From CBDBUR01 sp965212075 (GTDB lineage Bacteria > Pseudomonadota > Alphaproteobacteria > JAPOUT01 > G958296285), in contig OZ243043.1 of NCBI GenBank assembly GCA_965212075.1, positions 620,001-684,000 of the forward strand: a stretch of 64,000 nt of DNA, given 5' to 3'. Position numbers and translations under genes: made by a program. Below are positions 9,073-17,637 of this stretch, piece after piece; within the stretch, counting starts at the first letter, position 1; every line of letters starts with the position of its first letter. The notes beneath the pieces were generated by a model. That model was not told where the DNA came from. It saw only the letters and a program-made list of their open reading frames with translations, and did not search any database.

Positions 9073-9911
9073 TGTTTAACGAAAAAATCAAAATCGGAGA
9101 TATTACGATCGGCAATAAAAGCCCGCTGGCTTTTATCGCTGGCCCTTGTGCGATGGAAAGCCGCGCCCATGCTCTTGAGATGGCCAGCGCGCTCGCCGAA
9201 ATTGCGCAGCGGCAGGGCGTTGGCCTGATTTATAAAACCTCCTTTGATAAGGCCAACCGCACGAGCGTCAGCGCCAAGCGCGGCATCGGCCTCAAACAAG
9301 CCGCCGAGATTTTCGCCGAAATCCGCGAGACCACCGGCCTGCCCACATTGACCGATGTCCATGAACCCGCTCAATGCGCCGCCATCGCAGACGTGGTGGA
9401 CGTGCTGCAAATCCCCGCCTTTTTATGCCGCCAGACCGATCTGCTCACCGCAGCGGCCAAAACCGGCAAAGTTATCAACGTCAAGAAAGGTCAGTTCCTC
9501 GCGCCTTGGGATATGATTCATGTCGCCAAAAAAATCGCTGAGGGCGGCAATGCCAATGTGATGGTCACTGAACGCGGCGTGTCTTTTGGCTATAACACGC
9601 TCGTTTGTGATATGCGCTCTTTGCCGGAATTGCGCCAGATCGGCTGTCCGGTTGTGTTTGATGCGACCCACAGCGTCCAAGAACCCGGCGGACGCGGCAC
9701 CGCTTCGGGCGGCAAGCGCGAAATGGCGCCGGTGCTGGCGCGCGCGGCGGTGGCAGTCGGTGTTGCCGCTGTGTTCATGGAAACTCATCAAGACCCTGAC
9801 AATGCGCCCTCTGATGGGCCGAATATGATCCGCCTCCAAGACATTGAAAACATCATTGCTGATTTAGTCGCCTTTGACCGCTTGACCAAAACGCGCGGTC
9901 TCGTCGCATGA
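9072..9911 (+). CDS. kdsA: KDO-8-phosphate synthase, metal-dependent class
   Basis: KdsA condenses phosphoenolpyruvate and arabinose 5-phosphate to KDO-8-phosphate for lipopolysaccharide. The 279-residue protein has AGPCAMES with C26, KTSFDKANR, DATHSVQ with H200, and METHQDPDNAPSDG with E237 and D248. These four residues have the same spacing as the metal ligands C11, H185, E222 and D233 that I recall for the Aquifex enzyme, and Cys replaces the Asn of the E. coli class, so it should need a divalent metal. It supports an LPS-containing outer membrane. Its stop lies in the 17-nt duplication before eno. Confidence 0.96.
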   Translation: MFNEKIKIGDITIGNKSPLAFIAGPCAMESRAHALEMASALAEIAQRQGVGLIYKTSFDKANRTSVSAKRGIGLKQAAEIFAEIRETTGLPTLTDVHEPAQCAAIADVVDVLQIPAFLCRQTDLLTAAAKTGKVINVKKGQFLAPWDMIHVAKKIAEGGNANVMVTERGVSFGYNTLVCDMRSLPELRQIGCPVVFDATHSVQEPGGRGTASGGKREMAPVLARAAVAVGVAAVFMETHQDPDNAPSDGPNMIRLQDIENIIADLVAFDRLTKTRGLVA

Positions 9912-9941
9912 GCAGGATCGCCGCATGAGCAGGATCGCCGC
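9908..9941 (+). repeat. 17-nt tandem duplication carrying ribosome site and start codon
   Basis: The unit atgagcaggatcgccgc occurs twice (9908-9924 and 9925-9941) and is followed by the true eno start atgagcg. Each unit contains ATG and an AGGA ribosome-site core, so three ATGs lie in three different frames. The kdsA stop TGA is in the first unit. The eno start therefore has a duplicated initiation region. Confidence 0.96.
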
Positions 9942-11222
9942 ATGAGCGTCATCACCGATATTACCGCGCGCGAAATCCTCGACAGCCGCGGCAATCCGAC
10001 GATTGAAGTCGCCGTCACTTTGGATGACGGCACAACAAAACGCGCCGCCGTGCCTTCCGGCGCGAGCACAGGCCGCTATGAGGCGCTCGAACTGCGCGAT
10101 GGCGACCCAAAACGCTGGCATGGACGCGGCGTCAGCACCGCGATTGACTTCGTGCAGGGGGAAATTTTTGATGCGCTGTCAGGCATGGATGTCCGCGCGC
10201 AGCGGCAGATTGACCAGATCCTCTGCGACCTTGACGGCACGCCGAACAAAAGCCGCTTGGGTGCAAATGCGCTGCTGGGGGTGTCATTGGCTGTCGCGCA
10301 GACGGCAGCAGCAGCAGCAGGGCTTGATCTGTTTCAATATATAGGCGGCGCGCGCGCACATTTGCTTCCTGCACCGATGATGAATGTGCTTAATGGCGGC
10401 GCGCATGCCGACAACCCGCTTGATGTGCAGGAATTTATGATTGTTCCGGCGGGCTTTGCGCGTTTTGCTGATGCCTTGCGCGCGGGCGCTGAGATTTTTC
10501 AAACGCTGAAAAAAATGCTGGTGGAAAAAAAAATGAGCGTCAATGTCGGTGATGAAGGCGGCTTTGCGCCCGATGTCAGCGTTCAAGAGGCGCTGGATAT
10601 TCTTTGCGATGCGATTGAGGCTTCGGGCTATCGCGCCGGAGATGATGTGTTTCTTGCCCTTGATGTCGCGGCGAGCGAATTTTTCCGCGAGCAGAAATAT
10701 CACCTCGCCGGAGAAAATCGTGTGCTTTCATCAGGCGAAATGGCGGATTGGCTTGAAGATCTGGTGGGCGCATATCCGATCATCTCGGTGGAAGATGGCA
10801 TGGCCGAAGATGATTGGGAAGGCTGGCAGCTTTTGACACAAAAAATCGGCGCGAAGGTCAATCTGGTCGGCGATGATCTGTTCACGACAAATTGCGACCG
10901 CATTCGCCGCGGCATCGCAGAGGCTTCAGCCAATGCGGTGTTGATCAAGCCCAACCAGATCGGCACATTGACCGAAACCGAAGAGGCGCTGACGCTCGCG
11001 CAGAATGCGGGCTTTGCGACCGTGATGTCGCATCGTTCGGGCGAGACCGAAGATGTTATCATTGCCGATCTGGCCGTTGGCTTTGCGACCGGCTGGATCA
11101 AGACGGGCTCTTTGGCGCGCAGCGAGCGGACCGCAAAATATAACCGCCTGCTGCGCATTGAAGACAAATTAGGAGCACCCGCACTTTATGCCGGACTGCA
11201 AATCAGAGAGAGGTTCGCATGA
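9942..11222 (+). CDS. eno: Enolase
   Basis: Enolase converts 2-phosphoglycerate to phosphoenolpyruvate and in many bacteria also binds the RNA degradosome. The 426-residue protein carries LDSRGNPT near the N-terminus, MNVLNGGAHADN, GDEGG at 203-207, the metal and catalytic segments VEDGMAEDDW and GDDLFTTN, IKPNQIGT, and the C-terminal SHRSGETED and KTGSLARSER. The start lies after a 17-nt duplication, and AGGA in the second copy is the ribosome site. It overlaps lipA by ATGA. A short (gca)n run encodes Ala residues 122-126. Confidence 0.97.
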   Translation: MSVITDITAREILDSRGNPTIEVAVTLDDGTTKRAAVPSGASTGRYEALELRDGDPKRWHGRGVSTAIDFVQGEIFDALSGMDVRAQRQIDQILCDLDGTPNKSRLGANALLGVSLAVAQTAAAAAGLDLFQYIGGARAHLLPAPMMNVLNGGAHADNPLDVQEFMIVPAGFARFADALRAGAEIFQTLKKMLVEKKMSVNVGDEGGFAPDVSVQEALDILCDAIEASGYRAGDDVFLALDVAASEFFREQKYHLAGENRVLSSGEMADWLEDLVGAYPIISVEDGMAEDDWEGWQLLTQKIGAKVNLVGDDLFTTNCDRIRRGIAEASANAVLIKPNQIGTLTETEEALTLAQNAGFATVMSHRSGETEDVIIADLAVGFATGWIKTGSLARSERTAKYNRLLRIEDKLGAPALYAGLQIRERFA

Positions 11223-12109
11223 GCGAGGCTGTTAGAACTATTTCCAGAAAACCTAACTGGATCAGAGCGCGCGCGCCCGGCGGCGAGGATTTTGCGCGCA
11301 CCAAAAAGCTGATTCATTCTCTGGGCTTGGCGACGGTCTGTGAAGAGGCGGCCTGCCCGAATATCGGCGAATGCTGGGCGAAGTCGCATGCGACGGTAAT
11401 GATTATGGGCGATGTCTGCACACGTGCCTGCGCCTTTTGCAATGTGGCGACCGGCAAGCCGCTCGCGCTTGATCCGACCGAGCCGATGCGCGTCGCTGAG
11501 GCTGTCGCAGCGCTTGGCCTCAACCATGTCGTCATCACTTCGGTTGACCGCGATGACTTAGCCGATGGCGGCGCAGCACACTTTGCTGCCGTCGTCCAAG
11601 CGGTGCGCGACAAGACACAACAGACCAGCATTGAGATTTTGACGCCCGATTTTCGCAATAAAAGCAGCGCGCTGGCGATCATCGCCGCCGCGCAGACCGA
11701 TATTTTCAACCATAATCTTGAAACCGTGCCGCGGCTTTACAAAACCATTCGCCCGGGCGCGCGCTATCAGGGCTCGCTGGATCTGCTGCGCGATATAAAA
11801 AAACTGCGGCCTGATCTGTTCACAAAATCCGGCCTGATGGTCGGGCTGGGCGAGACCCCAGACGAGATATTGCAGGTGATGGATGATATGCGCGCCGCAC
11901 AGGTGGATTTCATCACGATCGGCCAATATCTGCGCCCGACGCTCAAACATGCCGAAGTCGCGCGCTATGTGCGCCCCGAAGAGTTTGAAGATTATACGCG
12001 CGAAGCGCGCGCCAAAGGCTTTTTGATGGCGGCCTGTTCGCCGATGACGCGCTCTTCCTATCATGCCGAAGAACATTTTGAACAACTCAAGCGCGCGCGC
12101 GCCCACTGA
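11219..12109 (+). CDS. lipA: Lipoyl synthase
   Basis: LipA is a radical-SAM enzyme that inserts two sulfurs into octanoyl groups on lipoyl domains. The 296-residue protein has the auxiliary cluster cysteines C41, C46 and C52 (spacing CX4CX5C) and the radical-SAM cysteines C67, C71 and C74 (CX3CX2C). The C-terminal RSSYHAE carries the conserved serine that ligates the auxiliary cluster in the family. It overlaps eno by ATGA and the RatA-like gene by TGATG. In many relatives the pyruvate dehydrogenase genes lie between eno and lipA; they are absent here. Confidence 0.97.
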   Translation: MSEAVRTISRKPNWIRARAPGGEDFARTKKLIHSLGLATVCEEAACPNIGECWAKSHATVMIMGDVCTRACAFCNVATGKPLALDPTEPMRVAEAVAALGLNHVVITSVDRDDLADGGAAHFAAVVQAVRDKTQQTSIEILTPDFRNKSSALAIIAAAQTDIFNHNLETVPRLYKTIRPGARYQGSLDLLRDIKKLRPDLFTKSGLMVGLGETPDEILQVMDDMRAAQVDFITIGQYLRPTLKHAEVARYVRPEEFEDYTREARAKGFLMAACSPMTRSSYHAEEHFEQLKRARAH

Positions 12110-12528
12110 TGCCATTTTTTACTGTTGAACATATTTCTCAACATAAAAGCGAAGACCTGTTTGACATCGTCGCCGATATAGAAAGCTACCCCGAATATCT
12201 GCCCGCCTGCCAAAATGCGCAGATTCTTGAACGCCATCCAAATTATCTTCTCGCCCAGCTTATCATCGGCTATGGCCCTCTGCATGAGACTTTTATAAGC
12301 CGCGTATATCTTGATCGCGAGCGCGGAATCATTGACGTGGAGCTGGAAGAAGGCCCGCTGCACGATCTGGAATGTCGCTGGTCATTCACTCAAAAAGGGG
12401 AGGATTGCCAAACCGTCTGCGCGCTTGATTTTGATTTTCAGCGCGGTTTTCTCGCGCGCTTTGCCACGCCTTTGCTGGATCGTGCGATCCAGCTTATGAT
12501 GGACAGCTTTATTAAGCGCGCTGGCTGA
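12109..12528 (+). CDS. COQ10/RatA-like START-domain protein
   Basis: This 139-residue protein belongs to the polyketide cyclase/START-like group that includes mitochondrial COQ10 and E. coli RatA. Recognisable parts are the N-terminal VEHISQHKSEDLFDIVADIE segment with the YPEYLP motif, and FQRGFLARFATPLLD near the C-terminus. In alphaproteobacteria it commonly follows lipA and is thought to bind quinone, like COQ10; a toxin role as proposed for RatA is less likely with no partner gene beside it. It overlaps the convergent cinA-like gene by 17 nt. Confidence 0.85.
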   Translation: MPFFTVEHISQHKSEDLFDIVADIESYPEYLPACQNAQILERHPNYLLAQLIIGYGPLHETFISRVYLDRERGIIDVELEEGPLHDLECRWSFTQKGEDCQTVCALDFDFQRGFLARFATPLLDRAIQLMMDSFIKRAG

Positions 12529-13009
12529 GCAGATCAAGTCCGAGCTGCAGCGCGGCCAGCACACTCTCACGGCGAATTTCATCGCGTGGCCGGTCGCCGA
12601 AGCGGCAGACGATATCTTTGGTTTTTCCTTCCATCGCGGCGGCGATATGCACCAGCCCGACCGGCCTATCTGCTGTGCCGCCGCCCGGTCCGGCGATGCC
12701 GGTTGACGACAAAGCCAGCCCCGCTTGAGCATTTGCCCGCGCGCCTTCGGCCATTGCTCTGGCACAGGCGGCGCTGACCGCGCCCTCGGTTTTGAGCAAA
12801 TCACGCGGCACCGAAAGCAGGTTCATCTTGGCCTTATTTGCATAGGTCACCCATGCGCAGCCAAAAATCTGCGACGCGCCCGGTATAGCGGTCAGGCTCG
12901 CCGCGATCAGCCCGCCCGTGCAGGACTCAGCGGTGGTGATCGTCAAGCCCGCTTTTTGACATTGTTCAAGCAAAGCTTGCGCTAAAGTTTTTATTTCCTG
13001 ATCGGGCAT
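12512..13009 (-). CDS. CinA C-terminal family protein (PncC-like NMN amidohydrolase)
   Basis: This 165-residue protein is the stand-alone CinA C-terminal domain, which in characterised members (PncC) deamidates nicotinamide mononucleotide to recycle NAD. It shows ESCTGG at 28-33, a VTYANKAK segment, GAVS, and GIAGPGGGT around 104-112, followed by KPVGLV-like RPVGLVHIA. There is no N-terminal molybdopterin-binding domain, so a nucleotide-salvage role fits better than a competence role. It is followed by nothing on its strand and overlaps the RatA-like gene tail to tail. Confidence 0.88.
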   Translation of the reverse strand: MPDQEIKTLAQALLEQCQKAGLTITTAESCTGGLIAASLTAIPGASQIFGCAWVTYANKAKMNLLSVPRDLLKTEGAVSAACARAMAEGARANAQAGLALSSTGIAGPGGGTADRPVGLVHIAAAMEGKTKDIVCRFGDRPRDEIRRESVLAALQLGLDLLSQRA

Positions 13010-13017
13010 CGTTGAGG

Positions 13018-13491
13018 TTAGAGAACTCCGACAAAATGAAGGGCGCGCAAAAGAACGATCGCATAAAGCGCCGCACCGACATCATCAGCCATGACCGCCA
13101 GCGCAGAGGGCAGGCGCTTTTCTGCCAAAGAAATCGGCCAAGGCTTAAAAATATCAAAAAGCCGAAACAGCGCAAAGGCGATCACATAATCCCACAAAGA
13201 CAGACTCGCCGCCGCCAAAACAAGACATTGTGCAGCCATTTCGTCAATCGTGACTTCAGGCGGATCGCGGCGGCCATCAATCTGAATATAAGCCGAAACG
13301 GCGAGCAGGCCGACAAAAAATAAGATCACGCTGAAGATCAAAAGCCCAAAATTGCCTGACATAAATTGTATAAAAGCCGCCACCGGCAAAATTGCCAAAC
13401 TTCCCCACGTGCCGGGCGCGAGGGGCAAATAGCCGGTATAAAAACCGCTAGCGATTAAAGTCGCAGGATTTTTGCTTAATTTTTTTATCAT
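13018..13491 (-). CDS. pgpA: Phosphatidylglycerophosphatase A
   Basis: PgpA removes the phosphate from phosphatidylglycerophosphate to give phosphatidylglycerol. The 157-residue membrane protein has the family GFYTGYLPLAPGTWGS motif near the N-terminus, a DPPEVTIDEMA motif with acidic residues likely to bind metal, and RLFDIFKPWPIS followed by a C-terminal ADDVGAALYA. Hydrophobic stretches fit three to four membrane segments. The start overlaps the ispDF stop by ATGA and the stop is 8 nt before the cinA-like gene. Confidence 0.93.
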   Translation of the reverse strand: MIKKLSKNPATLIASGFYTGYLPLAPGTWGSLAILPVAAFIQFMSGNFGLLIFSVILFFVGLLAVSAYIQIDGRRDPPEVTIDEMAAQCLVLAAASLSLWDYVIAFALFRLFDIFKPWPISLAEKRLPSALAVMADDVGAALYAIVLLRALHFVGVL

Positions 13492-14675
13492 TCAACTTTT
13501 TCGGCGCTGACGATTGCTTGCGCAGCGATGCCTTCATTGTTGCCCGTGAGCCCCATACCGTCGGTGGTCGTTGCCTTGACGCTGACATGCGCGCAATCAA
13601 TGGACAAAGCGCGCGCGATCTGTTCGCGGATCGCCTCTCGGTGCGGCGCGATCGCCGGTTTGGCGCAAATGATCGTAATATCAACATTGCTGATCGCAAA
13701 GCCCGCTTGCGTGAGCTGCGCGCGCGCGCGATCAACAAAAATTTTTGAGCGGACATCGCGCCATTGAGGATCAGAGGAGGGGAAGTGGCTGCCCAAATCT
13801 CCGGCACCGGTGATGCCAAAAATCGCATCGGCAAGCGCATGAAGGACGACATCGCCATCAGAATGCGCGTCAATGCCCTGATCGTGCGCGATCCGGTGGC
13901 CGCCCAGCCAGATATGATCACCCGCGCCAAAGCGATGCGCATCAACGCCCAGCCCCATCTGCACCCGATGGTGAAGTTTTTGAAAGATCGCAAAATCACG
14001 CGCTTCAGTGATTTTGATGTTGCGCTCATCGCCTGCGACGAGCTGCGTTTTCTGGCCGGTCATCTCAAGAAGGACGAGGTCATCTGTGATGTTCATATTC
14101 TTATTTTGTTCGTTTTGTTCATTTTGTTTATGGGCGGCGCGTATTTCAGAATAAAGGAAAGCCTGCGGGGTTTGCGTCCGAAAAATACCTGTTCTATCTA
14201 TTGTTATCATTTTTTCTTGATCTAATTTCTTTAACGTGTCATTGATCGGCAGCGCTGGTGCAGCACCAATATAGCCTCCATCATCGTCTTTCAGCGCTGC
14301 GACGAGCCGATCAACCAAACCCAGCGGAATGAAAGGCCGCGCGCCATCATGAAGCAAGACGATTTCGGGCGCATAATCACGCAAAGCCTCCAATCCGGCG
14401 CAAACCGACGCCGCGCGCGTAGCGCCGCCGATGACCGGTGCGTGGATATTTTGGCATGTCGGTATATGGTTAATCGCCGCCAGCCCCTCCTGATAGAGCG
14501 CGCGGTCAGCCTCACGAATTACCGGCTGAACCAGCCCATAGGCCGAAAGCCTCGCCAAAGCGTGAAATAGAAGGGGAACAGAACCAAGTTTCTGATAGGT
14601 TTTGACGATCTTTCCGCCCATACGCCGCCCGTCACCGGCGGCGGCGACCACACTCGCTATTTTGGTGCCTATCAT
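13488..14675 (-). CDS. ispDF: Bifunctional IspD/IspF enzyme of the MEP isoprenoid pathway
   Basis: The 395-residue fusion performs two steps of the MEP pathway. The IspD cytidylyltransferase half (about 1-230) has AAAGDGRRMG at 11-20, LLHDGARPF around 107-115 and FRTQTPQAF at 165-173. The IspF cyclodiphosphate synthase half (about 240-392) has the zinc ligands D245 and H247 in GVDAHRFG, HSDGDVVLHALADA with H279, and GDLGSHFP. Such fusions are typical of alphaproteobacteria. A 9-nt tandem repeat adds Gln-Asn-Glu units at about 184-192 in an IspD loop. It heads ispDF-pgpA-cinA-like and diverges from trkA. Confidence 0.97.
   Translation of the reverse strand: MIGTKIASVVAAAGDGRRMGGKIVKTYQKLGSVPLLFHALARLSAYGLVQPVIREADRALYQEGLAAINHIPTCQNIHAPVIGGATRAASVCAGLEALRDYAPEIVLLHDGARPFIPLGLVDRLVAALKDDDGGYIGAAPALPINDTLKKLDQEKMITIDRTGIFRTQTPQAFLYSEIRAAHKQNEQNEQNKNMNITDDLVLLEMTGQKTQLVAGDERNIKITEARDFAIFQKLHHRVQMGLGVDAHRFGAGDHIWLGGHRIAHDQGIDAHSDGDVVLHALADAIFGITGAGDLGSHFPSSDPQWRDVRSKIFVDRARAQLTQAGFAISNVDITIICAKPAIAPHREAIREQIARALSIDCAHVSVKATTTDGMGLTGNNEGIAAQAIVSAEKVE
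14104..14130 (-). repeat. In-frame 9-nt tandem repeat inside ispDF
   Basis: Three near-identical 9-nt units (ttttgttcg, ttttgttca, ttttgttta on the plus strand) encode repeated Gln-Asn-Glu in the minus-strand reading frame. They lie in the IspD loop between the AAH of helix RAAH and TDDLVLLE, where related proteins are shorter. Confidence 0.9.
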
Positions 14676-14761
14676 GATCAGCCTTAATTTAGAAATTTTT
14701 CGCTAGCTTGGTTATACTACCGCAGAATCTTTGGTGTAGAGCGAAAAAGAGGGCTTTCTTT

Positions 14762-16132
14762 ATGCGCGTAGTTGTTTGTGGAGCAGGCCTTGTCGGGCAA
14801 AATATCGCGCGCCAGTTGGCGGGCGAGGCGCATGATGTGACGGTCATTGACCAGCGCGAGTCGGTGCTGCAGGAAATCTCCAACACGATGGAAGTGCGCA
14901 CCTTTTCGGGGCAGAGCTCTCATCCCGAAACGCTGGAGGAAGCCGGCGTCAAAGAAGCCGATATTCTGATCGCTGTTACAGGGCAGGATGAAATCAATAT
15001 GGTCACGTGCCAATTAGCGCATGTTCTTTTTGGCGTGCCACACAAAATTGCACGGATCAAGCATCAGAGTCACAGCACGACCTATTGGAACCGCTTATTT
15101 GCACAAAAACAGATTCCGGTGGATGTCGTGATTTCGCCGGAGCTTGAAGTCGGCAAAGCGGTGCTGCGCCGGTTGAGCGTTCCCGGCGCATTTGACGCGA
15201 TGGACTTTGTTGATGGCAAAATCTGTCTTGCGGGCGTGATAGCGAGCGGTGATTGCCCGGTGATCAATTTGCCGGTGGCGCAATTGCACAGCACGTTTCC
15301 GGGGCTGCGCGCGACGATCACCGGCATTGTGCGCGATGGAAATATGTTCGTGCCGCGTGATCTTGACGTTATTGAATCCGATGATGAAATTTACTTCGCC
15401 GCCGATGTCCGCGACCTCAAACGCATGCTGGTGATTTTTGGCCATCAGGAAAAAGAAGCCAGCCGTGTGCTGATTGCAGGAGCCGGAAAAATCGGCCTCT
15501 ATGTTGCAGAAAATCTGACGCGCACGCAGCAAGTGAAATACACGTTCATTGAAGCCGATCACGATCATGCGGTCAGAGCGGCGGATCAATTTCAAGACAG
15601 CGTCGTGCTTTATGGCAATATGCTCGATGCCGCCTTGATGCGCGAAGGCGGCATTCATGAAACCGAAACCTTTGTTGCGCTAACCGGAGATGATGAAGCC
15701 AACATTCTTAGCTCGGTGGTCGCCAAGCAGGAAGGCTGCAAAAAAACGATCTGCCTTTACAATAACGTGTCTTACCGCAACGTAATGCGCTCTTTGAACA
15801 TTGACGCCTATATTTCACCGCGTGCGCTCACGGTTTCAACGATTTTGCGCCATGTGCGGCGCGGGCGAATCGCAGCACTTCACTCGGTGCATGACGGCGC
15901 AGCAGAGGCGCTCGAAGTAGAAGCGCTGGCGGCTTCGCCTCTTGTGGGGCGGCCCCTTGGCGAGATCAATCTGCCTGAGGGCGTGATTTTTGGCTCGGTA
16001 TGGCGCAGCGGCGAATTCATCATCCCCAACGCCAATACGGAAATCCGCGCTGGAGATCATGTGGTGGTTTTTGCGCTGGCGGGGAAAATACAAGAGATTG
16101 AACCTCTTTTTCAGGCTGCGGTGCAGAATTAA
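14762..16132 (+). CDS. trkA: Trk potassium uptake NAD-binding subunit TrkA
   Basis: TrkA is the cytoplasmic gating subunit of the Trk K+ uptake system. The 456-residue protein has two RCK units. The first begins at the N-terminus with VVCGAGLVGQNIARQL and an acidic residue ending the second strand (VIDQRE); the second begins around residue 237 with VLIAGAGKIGLYVAENL. TrkA_C domains follow each. The open frame extends to 14708, but homology starts at the ATG at 14762. The 86-nt gap to ispDF includes tatact at 14713-14718 as a weak -10 candidate. It is paired with trkH. Confidence 0.95.
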   Translation: MRVVVCGAGLVGQNIARQLAGEAHDVTVIDQRESVLQEISNTMEVRTFSGQSSHPETLEEAGVKEADILIAVTGQDEINMVTCQLAHVLFGVPHKIARIKHQSHSTTYWNRLFAQKQIPVDVVISPELEVGKAVLRRLSVPGAFDAMDFVDGKICLAGVIASGDCPVINLPVAQLHSTFPGLRATITGIVRDGNMFVPRDLDVIESDDEIYFAADVRDLKRMLVIFGHQEKEASRVLIAGAGKIGLYVAENLTRTQQVKYTFIEADHDHAVRAADQFQDSVVLYGNMLDAALMREGGIHETETFVALTGDDEANILSSVVAKQEGCKKTICLYNNVSYRNVMRSLNIDAYISPRALTVSTILRHVRRGRIAALHSVHDGAAEALEVEALAASPLVGRPLGEINLPEGVIFGSVWRSGEFIIPNANTEIRAGDHVVVFALAGKIQEIEPLFQAAVQN

Positions 16133-16140
16133 ATGCATAG

Positions 16141-17637
16141 ATGCGACATTCTCTGATTTTATCTTTTCTTGGCTGGCTGACGGCGGCTTTGTCTTTGTCT
16201 ATGGCGCTGCCGATGATGGCGGCGTTTTTATCGGGCGAGGGCCGTGCGGGCATTTTATTTGCCTCAACAATGATGATTTCCAGTTTTGGCGCCGGCTTGA
16301 TGATTTTCACCGGACGCCAATCGGGGAGGGTGCTCACACAGGCTGACCTATGTTTAGTTGCCGTGCTTGGCTGGGGGCTTGGCATTTTTGTTGCGGCTTT
16401 GCCTTTATGGGCAATTTTGGACCTTCCGATCGCGAAAATTTATTTTCTTTCGGCCAGCGCGCTGACGACGACAGGCGCGACAATTTTTACCGACCCCGGC
16501 ACGCTTGAAGTGTCTGTCAGATTGTGGCTGGCTTTTTTGCAGTGGTTTGGCGGGCTTGCGACATTGGTGATGGCGATGATGGTGCTGGCCCCGCTTGGCG
16601 TGGGCGGCATGTCTTTGCGCCTTGTGGCTGGAACGGCCAGCGAGCAAAATCCGGATCGCGGGTTCATCCGCGCGCTGCAAATTATTGGCCCGCTTTATGC
16701 CGGTCTGACGTTTTTATGCGCAGCGCTTTTATTTATCGGCGGTGTGCCTTTCTTTGAATCTGTGTGCATGGCGTTTTCAACGCTTTCCACCGGCGGCATG
16801 AATCCGGGGTTAGATCAGTGGGTTTTGAACGCGCCTTATGTCAAATTTGTGCTGGCGATTTTCATGCTGATCGGCGCGATGAATATGGCGCAATATTATC
16901 TTTTATTGCGCGGCCGCGCGACCTTCCGCCAAGACCTTGAGCGGCGTGTATTTTTGGCGCTGGTTGTCGTGAGCGCTGTCGCTTTGGGCGTGCTGTTTTT
17001 TGATACGGCGCGCGCGGCGAGTGAAGAAGAGGTCACCAGCGTGTTCGCCGGAGGCTGGGGCGAATTGATTCTTGATTCGCGCTGGCGCGATGCGCTCGGC
17101 GAGGGATTTTTTGTCGGCATTTCGGTGATCTCCACAACGGGCTGGGCAGCTGAGGGCTTGCAGATACCTTTCATTTTCACTTTGCTTTTGACATTTATCG
17201 GCGGCATGACGATTTCAACGGCTGGCGGGCTCAAAGTGCTGCGTATTCTTTTGCTGCTGCGTCAAAGCCGCAAGGAATTATCTCTGCTGGTTCATCCGCA
17301 TGATGTGAAAGGCGTTTATTTTGACGGCACGGCGATTCATATACCCTTGATGCAGACGGTGTGGGTATTTTTCGCGCTTTTTAACGCGAGCGTTGCGGTA
17401 TTGATGCTGGTGCTGGCCTTTACCGGACTTTCATTTGAACATTCGCTGGCGGCTTCGGTGGCGGCGATTGCGAATGCAGGGCCGATGGTCAATATGGTTG
17501 GCATTGATGCCGCGAAGCTTTACGCGAGCCTGCCCGATGCGGCAAGCTGGGCGATGTCTTTGGGCATGATCGGCGGCCGGGTGGAATTGCTGGCGCTGAT
17601 CAGCATCGTCAGCCCGATCTATTGGACAAGATCATGA
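16141..17637 (+). CDS. trkH: Trk potassium channel subunit TrkH
   Basis: TrkH/KtrB-type membrane subunit that conducts K+ together with TrkA. The 498-residue protein is strongly hydrophobic with four pore-loop repeats. Selectivity segments visible in order are ALTTTGATIF, STLSTGGMNP, ISTTGWAAE and IANAGPMVN, each supplying the glycine that lines the filter. It starts 8 nt after trkA, and its stop overlaps the dat-like gene (ATGA), so all three are probably co-translated. Confidence 0.94.
   Translation: MRHSLILSFLGWLTAALSLSMALPMMAAFLSGEGRAGILFASTMMISSFGAGLMIFTGRQSGRVLTQADLCLVAVLGWGLGIFVAALPLWAILDLPIAKIYFLSASALTTTGATIFTDPGTLEVSVRLWLAFLQWFGGLATLVMAMMVLAPLGVGGMSLRLVAGTASEQNPDRGFIRALQIIGPLYAGLTFLCAALLFIGGVPFFESVCMAFSTLSTGGMNPGLDQWVLNAPYVKFVLAIFMLIGAMNMAQYYLLLRGRATFRQDLERRVFLALVVVSAVALGVLFFDTARAASEEEVTSVFAGGWGELILDSRWRDALGEGFFVGISVISTTGWAAEGLQIPFIFTLLLTFIGGMTISTAGGLKVLRILLLLRQSRKELSLLVHPHDVKGVYFDGTAIHIPLMQTVWVFFALFNASVAVLMLVLAFTGLSFEHSLAASVAAIANAGPMVNMVGIDAAKLYASLPDAASWAMSLGMIGGRVELLALISIVSPIYWTRS

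Noticed and set aside
10303..10322. (gca)n run in eno as another unusual expansion
   Set aside because: It is short, encodes Ala in a helix where Ala is common, and needs no special explanation.
12109..12528. RatA toxin of a toxin-antitoxin pair
   Set aside because: No antitoxin-like RatB gene is beside it, and its place after lipA fits the COQ10-like quinone-binding group better.
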